The notes beneath the pieces were generated by a model. That model worked only from the letters and a program-made list of their open reading frames with translations, searched no databases and had not been told where the DNA came from. Below are positions 35,377-44,478 of a stretch of 64,000 nt of DNA, one piece after another. The stretch comes from Amanita rubescens (Eukaryota; Basidiomycota; Agaricomycetes; Agaricales; Amanitaceae): NCBI GenBank assembly GCA_015039365.1, contig WION01000001.1, positions 1,364,001-1,428,000 of the forward strand, read 5' to 3'. The first letter of the stretch is position 1. The number at the start of each line of letters is the position of its first letter. Made by a program: the position numbers and the translations under genes.

Positions 35377-35547
35377 TTAGGGTCCTATTTTGCGTTTATA
35401 GTAAAGATATAATGTGTACTAACATAGAAACTTGGGCTGATAATACAGTCATGTAACGCTACAAAATGCGGCTTGCCGGACTACAGGGGTATCCCCCAAC
35501 GAAATTTACCTGGAGAACCTAAAGAAAAAGGAAAGAATAGTCGATCA

Positions 35548-36005
35548 CTAGTCTTCTAGCAAGAAGTCCCAGTTTATTGGAGTTTCAGGTGCTTTGCGAT
35601 TGCAGCCAAACATTCTCCTCATCGCTTCCTTATGAGGAATCTCGGGAGAACACGTCCTGACATCCCACATCCGAAAAGTAACGTGGCCTGTCGTGTAAAC
35701 GACGACTTCGTCCTCGATGCACTGATCGTAAAACAGGTCGTCATTGAAATTGACGTTGCGCATGATCTTATTCACGAAACCGGCAGAAAAGTTTGCTTTT
35801 CCAGTGTGATGAATCCGGCCCTTGAAATCTGATGGCAGCCACACGGTGACGTCGGATGACGAGGCTCGCAACTCGAGATAAAATCGCGAGCTGGCAACGG
35901 AGCGACACTACATGAGAATCAGCACGTCGTAGTCGCAAGTCCATGGGCATGACGTACGACTTTTAGCCTCATGGGACTTTTTGTGGTAGAGATGAACATG
36001 CTCAT
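35548..36005 (-). pseudogene. DUF7330-like protein, probably degraded or incompletely modelled
   Basis: The 3' part encodes SSRFYLELRASSSDVTVWLPSDFKGRIHHTG, then FSAGFVNKIMRNVNF and a C-terminal EDEVVVYTTGHVTFRMWDV. This is the layout of the Agaricomycete DUF7330 family (unknown function). Upstream, another frame gives MFISTTKSPMRLKVVRHAHG, which also fits the family. The two are separated by a frame change and a stop near 35920, with only a too-short candidate intron. Either a base was lost or the gene is dead. The ATG at 36005 is tentative. Confidence 0.5.
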
Positions 36006-36444
36006 GCGGTGATCAACCGGCTGGTGTCGTGCGCGATAGTGTGGCAATATCAGCGACATATCTATAGGCTTCCGCCTACGCGACACATCGAGGAAGAAAT
36101 CCCAGTCGTCGTCCCCACGATACTTGACTTTGCAAGTCCCAGTGCAAGTCGCCGGTTCGAGCTGAATTGCCGGAGATCAGAATTAAGAGGCCGGAAAAGT
36201 CGGAAGATGTTTTACCAGAGACTGATCTTTCTCGATATCCGAGCAAAGGAGTGAATGATCAGACAACATTGCAGAAAGGGAGAGAGAGGAGCTGTTGTCA
36301 TTGCGCCAGACCGGATGTTAAATACACTCTCAGGCGATATAGACTGACGCCTAACACGTGTCGCCAAAAACAAGGACTTCCTTTCCTGGTTGGCCTCATT
36401 TTTGCGCTATTGTTCTTTAGCAGGCAGACTATTATGCTACGTCC

Positions 36445-38170
36445 TTATATTATTGCTTCCATTTCCTCTTCGCTGTCGTCCGCCTCCGCCACCTCCGCTG
36501 ATTCGGGAACATTAGGTCCGTCGGGCTCCCCTTCTACCCCTGCCGGCCCTGGAGGGTCATCTTTTGCAATTGCGCTCAACTGTGCCGCCAGTAAAACCAG
36601 CCGTGCTTGCAGCTCTGCTCGAGAAACTGTTGGACCCGTCGTCATAGTCATTACTTCTGATGTCGTTGTATCCCGGTCAACCTGAGAATTCAGAATAGCA
36701 TGGGGTGGCCCACTAGCTGCGTCCCTGTCCACGGTTGTTATTATGCTTTCCGATGTTGCAGAATTAGTCGTGGTAGGGTTTATATTTGATTCGTCATTCT
36801 CGTTAGAGTTGGACAATTGTAACAAACCACCAAAATTGATGGCTTTCAGTATATCCTGAGCAGTTTCGTAAGCGTCCTTTTCGGAAGAAGGGATATCCGA
36901 TAACGCGGGAGGTGGCTGTAACGGGGATTGTAACGACTGAGGATAAGGCGGATATCCGGGCGCAGAAGGGTAGGGGTACCCATAGGGCTGTCCAGGGTAA
37001 GCAGGTCGCAGCCCTGCTGGTTGATTAGAATGGTGTACCAGAGGCTGCTGCGTGAAAGGCGGAGCAAGAGTCGAACTAGTGCTCGGTGTGGTTGACTGAG
37101 TTTGCGTTTGCGGTCGTCGAGTGGTTCGCCGAGAAGTCTGGTGATCATAAACCTTCGGTCAGATACGCAAAAGCCCATATGCTTACGCACATTGCCGCCC
37201 TCCCAGGTAGTATTTAGTTTGTACTTTCCACTGCTAGTTTTCTCAAATCTTCCACGCTTGTAGGCTTTCTGAAGCGCCTGACTGGCGGAAGGACGGAAAT
37301 TGGATTGTAATGGATAACGCGAAGCCATCCACGTAAAAAGATCTTTTGGTGCGCAACCTTCGAGGTCGGTTGATTCAGCGAGAGCCTCAACAATCATTTC
37401 TTCGTAACTGGGAAGGTCGTCACCAGAATGCGTGCTGTAGGGATCGTGTGGCTGAGAAGGCTGAGTAGCAGTTCCTCCGGCAAGCAATGGATGGGGAGGA
37501 TAGCCTGGTGGGTGCGGAACAGGATGACCATTCGGAGGAAGGTATCCAGGATATGGATGGGGGTAAGGAGGGTAGCCCGCAGGCGGTGGGGGATAATATG
37601 GGACATGCGGATAAGAGGGAAAGGTATACAAATTCTGCGCTGGTTGTGCGTTAGAATCCGAGGTCGATGATGCTGGATCAGCTTCTGCAGAGTTTGGAGG
37701 CGCTGATGGTAGTTTTTCTGTTGACGGAGTCGCAGCAGGGGGTTTGTCGGGAGCGTCCACTTGTGATTCGGTGAGCGAGTCCATGACTGGAACATTGTCA
37801 GTTCTTGCCGGTGAGGACTCAGAATCGGACGGCCGAGAAGCCTTGCTCAGAACAGTAATGGCTGCCTTAAGGTCCAAAGGCCATACTGTACTTTTGATAT
37901 AAGGAGGAACATGGACGTCGAAAGCTAGACAGATGTCGATGATCTGCTGAGGAGGAAGTAGAGCGAGGTACTGTCGTTTGAGCTCATAATCTTGTGGACC
38001 TGTGGATAAATTAATAGTAGTAGTAGCAGGAGGGCAGAGAACAAACCAGGATGATATGGGTTGTGGTAGAGTGAGTGAGGAATAGAAGGCCTGGTCGCTG
38101 GCTGCATAGCTCCGGCGACTACACAGTTTTTCGCAACAAGGTTCACACAAGAGTCCGACGTATTTGTCAT
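36445..38170 (-). CDS. linker-histone-like (H15 winged-helix) domain protein
   Basis: Three exons encode about 510 residues. The exon-1 end NPYHPG splices to PQDYELKRQYLALLPPQQIIDICLAFDVHVPPYI, a conserved-looking N-terminal helix bundle. A Ser/Pro-rich linker and a Tyr/Pro/Gly-rich tract (YPPHPYPGYLPP-like) follow. The H15 domain is SYEEMIVEALAESTDLEGCAPKDLFTWMASRYPLQSNFRPSASQALQKAYKRGRFEKTSSGKYKL in broad outline. After an intron near 37185-37140 comes a second Pro/Tyr-rich stretch and an acidic end DDSEEEMEAII. Unlike a true H1 it lacks a long Lys-rich tail, so a chromatin-associated regulator is more likely. Alternative ATGs at 38107 and 38170. Confidence 0.75.
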
Positions 38171-38292
38171 GAGAATATTAAAGGGGTATTTACAGGAAGC
38201 ATAGTACAGGTTATTCTAACATCCATATCATACTCCAGCAACAATCCTAGAACCGATGTTAGCCTTAATTACGCCAAGGGAGAACAAGACAC

Positions 38293-40874
38293 CTACTCCT
38301 CTGCCTTGTTCAAGGCTTGTAGCATGCTGATTACCTCCTTCCTACGGTTGACCACATATTCGCTCTCCTTGAGCAACTCGTCTAACACATCCGGCTTGTA
38401 CAGTTCCTGGAGCAATTCTTGTTGTAGCGACTCTTTCGAGTGCACAACAAGAGTGAGCATGATAGCTTTCGGCACCATGTCAATCATCTCTCGCTTCACT
38501 ATATTGTAATACGAGTGGATAAGCAACTCTGCGACGCGATCAGTACACAAGATGCAGAAAGGTCGAAGCAACAACACGAACTGATGACCTCAGTCTCCAT
38601 TGTCTCTCTCTCGTTCAATGCGTTCTGGGGGCGAATGATCGGCGGTGGCGCATCCATAACGCCTCCTTTCTTCTTCGAAGTGCCCTTCGATGCAAAAAAT
38701 GATCCAAAAAAGCTGGGCTCCTCCTTCTTGTCCACGTCCAAATCCTTGTTGTTATTAACCTTGTGCTCGAGGGTTTTTGGGATCATTGGAAGGTTGAGGC
38801 TTGTTCGCATTTAACCGTTCGTTCACTATAGCAGTGGCCTTCCCAAAAATGATGAAGTTCCTCGAATATTGCGCGTTAATATGACATACCTTGTGTCCAC
38901 TTATGAAATCAGGGTGGGTGGTGTTGATATAGCAGGCCTGCATTCTATAACATCATTAGCTAGGGGTGCAAAATCACCTAAGATAGACGCACGTAACGAG
39001 GTCTTGAACTAGTTTGAGCGTCGGCGTCATTGATTTCTTGAAAAAGTTGACGACGACAGAATTAAACCGTTCTCGCAAAGCTGGATACCGCCGGAATGCT
39101 TGCTGTAGGGACAAGTGTTAACGTATGCCAAAGACTAATACTAGTGTTACAAACAATTTTGCCCAAGAGTTGGCCTAGGATACGTATAAGCTCATCATAG
39201 ACCAGCTGACAGCATTTTAGACCAGGTTCTTCTAAACGCTTGATCTGTTGTTTGACAATAACTTCAAAAGCCGCAGTGCCAACGAATAGTGCAGGAGTCG
39301 ATCCCTAGGCACACGAAAAATCATGTATCAACTCTGACACGAGCCGCGAACGCTTACCGAAGAATTATACAGCATAGTACGAATGTCACCATCCTTCACC
39401 TGGTCAAATGGATCGATGCTTCTGACGCCATTGTTGAACAGCTCGTGGAAAACAAAACTGATTCGTGCACCTCCGGAAAGCTCGTTGAGGTTCAGATCGT
39501 TCGTATTTCCATCAATCGTTGTCCGGAAATCCGATGTGAACTCTGAAATAACAGACAAGACGACATTTGCGGAGTTGTCTGCCATGGTGCCTCCAAGGGA
39601 TTGCAACTCTGCATTGAACTTTTGCTGTTGTTGCGTAATACGAGCTTTGATGTCTGGAATAGTGGCTCGGATATGATGCATAAGAATCTAACGAAGTGCA
39701 TGTTGACGAGTCAAAGAAACTGAGATCAGAACAGCCTACCATATTGAGCTTTCTTGCGAGGAAAGGAGTGCCACAGAATTGGGCTTTGCCTTTGTAGGAA
39801 GGGTGATTTTCAAAGAATTGCCTTTCATTATCGAGTGCCTGGCTGATGGGTTTATTCGTTTCAATGTCGCGCTGGCCACGGTTGACGACAGGGACGTAAC
39901 CCAAACGAAGGGGGATGATACGACCCGCCAGAATATCGACAACATCGGTCCCAGCATCCCTGGTATTGAGAACATTTCACACAGACCACAAAGAGCCGCG
40001 GCACGTTACTTACATGAGGTCAACTTTTGTGAGGACGCCGATGGTTCTGGTCCCTTCCGGGTCGACTTCTCGGGCTAATTTTAATCCATCCGAATTGGCC
40101 AAATCGGTATTCGCAGCAGTGACCGCGAGGATTATGCATGCAGGTTTGGATATATATTTCATAAGCATGTCTCTTATTTGTTTCTCGATATCGCGCGGCT
40201 GATCTCCTACCGGTACTTTCGTGAGACCAGGCAGGTCGACGAGCGTTAGAGTGAGGACATTGGGGGAAAATATTCGGAGATTGATTGGCTGTGGTGAAAT
40301 ACCGGCATTCTTGCCTGTTTTTGCCTCTGTGTCCTTGACGATCTCCTCTCTTATTTTATTAAAGTCGAATAATTTTTGCCCTGGTAGGTGCAAGAATTCT
40401 CCCCACTCGTCTGGGTTGGCGGCTTTGTCCCCTGACTTATCAACGCCATTCATCTGCGCTGAAAGAAGGGATCAGTACACGGACAAGGAGGAACAAGGAG
40501 ACGTACGTCCTGTGCTTGCGCCAGCAGGTCTATGGATGAGTTGAAGAACCTGGTAAAACAGTCTAACATAGGCACCGAGAATAAATGAGGGGACAAACCA
40601 GCGGACGTCTGGTGACAATGCCCGTGCCACGGGGGAGGAAATCACGACCGACGATATTCTGGATGGAAAAAAAAGATAAGCTGGCAGAAAGATGGTGAGA
40701 ATTAAAGAAACGAACCTCCAAGACGCTGCTCTTTCCGCTGCTTTGACTTCCGAGGACACATATCTGGGGCAGGTCGATCTGGGATGCGGATGAACCTACG
40801 GTTGCAAATACGTCCTGGAGCTTGTTGATGACTGAGACGATTTCAGTTCCTAGACCAGCTGGGCCAGTAGCCAT
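38293..40874 (-). CDS. VPS1: dynamin-like GTPase, Vps1/Dnm1 type
   Basis: A multi-exon gene for about 690 residues, starting [20 protein letters not shown] (ATG 40874). GTPase motifs: G1 in [15 protein letters not shown], switch region [13 protein letters not shown]3 in [16 protein letters not shown] and G4 in LTKVDLMDAGTD. The middle/stalk region includes [18 protein letters not shown] and [22 protein letters not shown] sequence. A GTPase effector domain ([28 protein letters not shown]) ends the protein. There is no PH or Pro-rich domain, as in Vps1. The spacer before the effector domain ([16 protein letters not shown]) is normal for fungal Vps1. It acts in vacuolar sorting and peroxisome division. 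All junctions resolve in frame. Confidence 0.92.
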
Positions 40875-41450
40875 AGTGCAGTAGAGAGGAAGAGTTGAGG
40901 CTGCGTCGAGGCTGCGTTTGCCAAATAGGGCCAACCTCAATGCCGCAACGCCGTCGATTCATACTCGGTTACACTCATGCTTACTCAGCAGTTTGTATTC
41001 AATGTACCTGAGATTGAGACAACAGTCCCGCCATTAAGAGGTTGATTCCAGGGGCAGAGTATGTCAGGGTAGTACAGCATCCACGTCGTCAACTTGAGAC
41101 ATAGCCCTCCTCACCGATGACAGGATCACGTCGCAGGGGTGAAGTGTAATATGATTGAATGTAATTATAATCATCAGCAATTCCAGGGTTTGCTCTGGAG
41201 CTCTCTGGAGTACTCCAGAGCTCGCTGAGGTGCTGAAGTTGCTGTAGCATGGGTCCTGGGTTTTATAGCACTCCAGAATCAAGTATTGATTCCTGCATCT
41301 CTCTGGAGAGCTCGGTAATACATCTAAATTCAACACATTTGCATCAATTGTTGTCGTTAATCCATTCTCACACCATAGGATTATAATAAAAGATTATTTT
41401 TTATTAATGAACTAGTTACAAATCTAATAACAGTACTGTACTATGAGAAA
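40875..41450. other. intergenic border zone with palindromic CTCTGGAG motifs
   Basis: No gene is supported here. The stretch 41190-41320 contains at least five copies of CTCTGGAG or its complement CTCCAGAG. One is an 18-base perfect palindrome at 41203-41220 (CTCTGGAG-TA-CTCCAGAG). The rest is AT-rich. It marks the change from the genic arm to the repeat nest and may hold the remains of a small element, but no terminal repeats were confirmed. Confidence 0.5.
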
Positions 41451-41783
41451 AGCCGAGAGCCTGGGGATGGCAATACAAGCCTAGGGATGGCGAGACAAGC
41501 CTGGGGATGGTAGGACAAGCCTAAGGGGGCTGAGACGAGCCTGGGGATGCTGAGACGAAGCAGGGGGTGCTGAGATGAGCCTAGGGGTGCTGAGACGAGC
41601 CTGGGGATGCAGAGACAATGAGCCTGGGGATGAGACGAAGCTGGGGATGCTGAGACGAGCCTAGGGATGCAGAGATGAGCCTGGGGATGCAGAGACGAGC
41701 CTGGGGATGCAGAGACGAGCCTGGGGATGCAGAGACAAGCCTGGGGATGCAGAGACAAGCCTAAGGGTGCTGAGACAAGCCTG
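41451..41783. repeat. minisatellite array, left part
   Basis: About 16 imperfect tandem copies of a 20-base unit, for example GAGACGAGCCTGGGGATGCA, with variants ending TAAGGGTGCT. The open frame on the minus strand (Ser/Pro/Leu/His repeats) is a by-product of the repeat. The array continues at 52849 after the inserted element A. Confidence 0.92.
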
Positions 41784-42210
41784 TGTTACGTTTGTTCGTT
41801 CACTGATAAGTTAAGCTTATCAGGTACCGTAGGTTCCTCAAGGGAGTTCCGGCACTTAAGAACGTTCAAAGAATAAGAGTGTTATTGGATAAGTCCTCAA
41901 GGGAACTTAGACGATAACGAGACAGATTTTGACTGTTAAAACTAGACTGAGGTCTAGTCGTATATTTGCGTGATTTATATAGTACAAAGTACATACGCAA
42001 ATATGGTAAGTATATACATGTGATAATGAAAACGGTTACATGTGATAATGAAACGGTTAACATGTGAAAACGACATACATGTGATAAAAGAAATTGGCAT
42101 ATGATAAACGATGAATGTTCCGGAAGGAACGCATATGCAAATAATGACATAGGAGGAATGACATAGATGATAAGATAAGAAAAGATAGGCCATGACGTAC
42201 GTTTGTAACA
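41784..42210 (-). repeat. 3' LTR of element A
   Basis: 427 bases, TGTTAC...GTAACA, nearly identical to 52422-52848 (visible differences are a few substitutions such as TTGG/TCGG near 41885). It lies at the 3' end of the minus-strand element, next to the purine tract. Confidence 0.93.
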
Positions 42211-42230
42211 TAGCCCTTCTCCTACATACG
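42211..42230 (-). other. polypurine tract of element A
   Basis: Directly upstream of the 3' LTR on the minus strand is AGGAGAAGGGCTA, a purine-rich run in the right place to prime plus-strand DNA synthesis. Element D has the related AGGGGAGAGCTAG in the same position. Confidence 0.75.
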
Positions 42231-42267
42231 AAGTCCAATATTCGCCAAATATTGAATTTACTTGTGA

Positions 42268-44478
42268 CTACGTGTCACGGTTGTGTTCAGCATCGCTGTC
42301 GTAGGTGTAAGAGTCTTCATTTCCTTGCCAGGGATGACGACGGTGGCGGCGGTTGTCAGTAAGTCGTTCTTGAAGAGTCGGTCGCTCTTCTCGTGTATTC
42401 GAGGCGGTCATAGTGGCGACATGTCGTGTCGACTGTCCTCGTGTGGATTGGCCTCGACGGTTTCCAAGGTTTCGTCGTGATGGTGGAGGTCCAGTAGTAG
42501 TAGTGGTGAAGCAGTTGCCTGGAGGACGAGTATTTGTCCCTCGTCGTCTTCTTTCGATAAGCGGGGAAGGTTCGCCTTGTTCGAGTTGGGCGGAATCGAT
42601 AGTAGTAGCAGGCGAAGCGGTAGAAATTCGTCTTTCAGGGATTTGTTCAAACGGTGTGGGCAGCGATGATTGTGTTATAGCGTCTGGATAAGTGGGAGGC
42701 GGGGTTTCCTCATGTACTGGTCCTCGGCGTATTTCTCGTCGTTGATGGTGTTCGGTAGTGTGATGCGGGGCTCCGCACATGTAACAACCTTGAGTTCCAG
42801 GGATGTCTTCTCCCTCGAAGGCTAGGTTATTCGGTTCGAATGATACCAATCGTTCGGCTGAGGGATCAGGTCCGTGCAGGTGAAAGATGGTGCAACGTGT
42901 CGGGTTTTCAAGGATAGGGACATCGCGTCCTTCAATTGTATGTCCTGTTTGGAGTGCGATGACGGCGGCGTCTTGGTATTCGTTACTGGCATTGGGTCTA
43001 TTAGGGCTACGATCGTGCCTCCACACGAGATTGTTAATCGTCGTTTGTTGTTGTCGTAATATAGTTATGTCCCAACCATCAGGGGTCATCATCGGGTTGA
43101 GTCGGTCACTAAGGGTTCGAATTCGTTCGAACGTGGCATTGACAGGAGTGCGGGGAAATACAGGGCGTCCGTGCATCCAGGCCATGCCAGTGTCTAAAGC
43201 GGGTTGTCGTGTTGGTTGGATGAAATGGTGACGATGTCCGGCGGTGGTAAGACGGGTTGCTTCTTCGAGGTATACGTCTCCTCGTAGGTCGCAAAACCAA
43301 TGAATATTATTCCAGATCATCAAAGTGATCCAGCGGTTACGTTGTGGTTCTCGGAACCGACGGGTGAGATTAATGATGACGTTAACGAGGGCCATCAGAT
43401 CAGGGCGAACATATCTATTTAAAATGAATAGATAGTTGTTGGCAAAGGTCCAGGACGTGAAGAGCGTCCAGATTCGGTAAAAGGCTCGTCGAATTATTGG
43501 ATCGATGAAGGAGGGGATGGCGTAATGTGTCAAGATGACGTTTATAGCGGGAATGTCGGGTGCGGGCACGTTAAAGTTGTCGTCATTGACAGAGGCGTGC
43601 TGGAAATAGAACCTAGGAATAGGTCCTTCGGCAGGGAGTCTAGGTACTGGGCTCATGGATCGAGCGTGGGTTTCCCTCATTAAATCCAACGGGGTGTAAA
43701 GGGGCCTTGGCGATGGAGTGTCTTCTGGGAAGACAATAGGGATCGAGATGGGATTGACGAGTCTTTCATTGATCTCGTCATCGATAGCAGCATTAACGGT
43801 GATGGTATCAATTTCGGCGGCAACAGCATTAGCGGCGGCAGAGATGGCGGCGGTGGTTGCAGCATTGGTGGCGGCGATGGTTCTTGCCCTTTCAAGGTAG
43901 TCGTCGACGAGTTCTTCATCAATGGGAGGAACTCCCAGGGTAAAAGCGGTGGCATTGAACATGAGTAGTCCTTCTCGCATGATCCAGATATCCTCAGGGG
44001 TGGTGTCAGGACGTGGTCCGCGTGCGTAGGTGATGACCATTTGGTCTCTGGTGGCGAATACTTGAGTTACCATTTCCTGCATTTCAGGTGGCACAGGAGT
44101 GTTAGGGAGAATAGCGTTCCCCATATCTGTGACGTTTCGCATTAGTTCTTCTATCGTAGAAGTGTTTGATGATGGGAAGGTATAGGATGAGTCAGAAGAT
44201 GAAGAATCTTCATTTCGGGGTACGAATTCCTCGTCAGAAGGAATTATAGGGAACCATTCTGTGCCGATGGATATATAATGTAACATACAGGTAGGAGGAG
44301 GAATTGGTAATGGTGCGGGCGATTCCTCCCTAGAAGGGGTCGGAGGGACGGTTTCCTCGACGACTGTTGAAGCGGCTGGAGTAGCAGCGGCGGATGGGTT
44401 GTTAATGGGGGAGGACATGGTTTCAAGAACGGCGTTTTCGTGATTTACGAGTAGTGGGGACAATTGCTGTAATTCCAT
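42268..44478 (-). CDS. element A third ORF downstream of pol (zinc-knuckle-like, unknown)
   Basis: A 736-residue open frame whose ATG (44478) lies 56 bases inside the end of pol, in another frame. The N-terminal third is acidic and Pro/Ser-rich, then comes an Ala-rich helical stretch. A central, Trp/Arg-rich helical part follows (IRRAFYRIWTLFTSW, FILNRYVRPDLMALV, WITLMIWNNIHWFCDLRG). A motif CYMCGAPHHTTEHH follows, of the form C-x2-C-x4-H-x4-H. The last 150 residues are basic and disordered (RRRRGTN, NRRGQSTRGQSTRH). There is no signal peptide or clear membrane segment, so it is not envelope-like. It resembles a second nucleocapsid-type protein. Element D has an ORF in the same place. Confidence 0.8.
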   Translation of the reverse strand: MELQQLSPLLVNHENAVLETMSSPINNPSAAATPAASTVVEETVPPTPSREESPAPLPIPPPTCMLHYISIGTEWFPIIPSDEEFVPRNEDSSSSDSSYTFPSSNTSTIEELMRNVTDMGNAILPNTPVPPEMQEMVTQVFATRDQMVITYARGPRPDTTPEDIWIMREGLLMFNATAFTLGVPPIDEELVDDYLERARTIAATNAATTAAISAAANAVAAEIDTITVNAAIDDEINERLVNPISIPIVFPEDTPSPRPLYTPLDLMRETHARSMSPVPRLPAEGPIPRFYFQHASVNDDNFNVPAPDIPAINVILTHYAIPSFIDPIIRRAFYRIWTLFTSWTFANNYLFILNRYVRPDLMALVNVIINLTRRFREPQRNRWITLMIWNNIHWFCDLRGDVYLEEATRLTTAGHRHHFIQPTRQPALDTGMAWMHGRPVFPRTPVNATFERIRTLSDRLNPMMTPDGWDITILRQQQTTINNLVWRHDRSPNRPNASNEYQDAAVIALQTGHTIEGRDVPILENPTRCTIFHLHGPDPSAERLVSFEPNNLAFEGEDIPGTQGCYMCGAPHHTTEHHQRREIRRGPVHEETPPPTYPDAITQSSLPTPFEQIPERRISTASPATTIDSAQLEQGEPSPLIERRRRGTNTRPPGNCFTTTTTGPPPSRRNLGNRRGQSTRGQSTRHVATMTASNTREERPTLQERLTDNRRHRRHPWQGNEDSYTYDSDAEHNRDT

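Noticed and set aside
36140..36170. GGTTCGAGCT resembling a tRNA B box
   Set aside because: No matching A box or cloverleaf can be folded around it.
41441..41758. Open frame on the minus strand rich in Ser/Pro/His/Leu repeats
   Set aside because: It is produced by the 20-base minisatellite, whose period gives repeated peptides in several frames; no start context or non-repeat part.
41779..41783. GCCTG as proof of a target-site duplication of element A
   Set aside because: The word is part of the minisatellite unit, so it would flank any insertion here; kept only as consistent evidence.
42268..44478. Third ORF as a retroviral envelope
   Set aside because: No signal peptide, no membrane segment, no furin-like site; the Cys/His motif and basic tail point to nucleic-acid binding.
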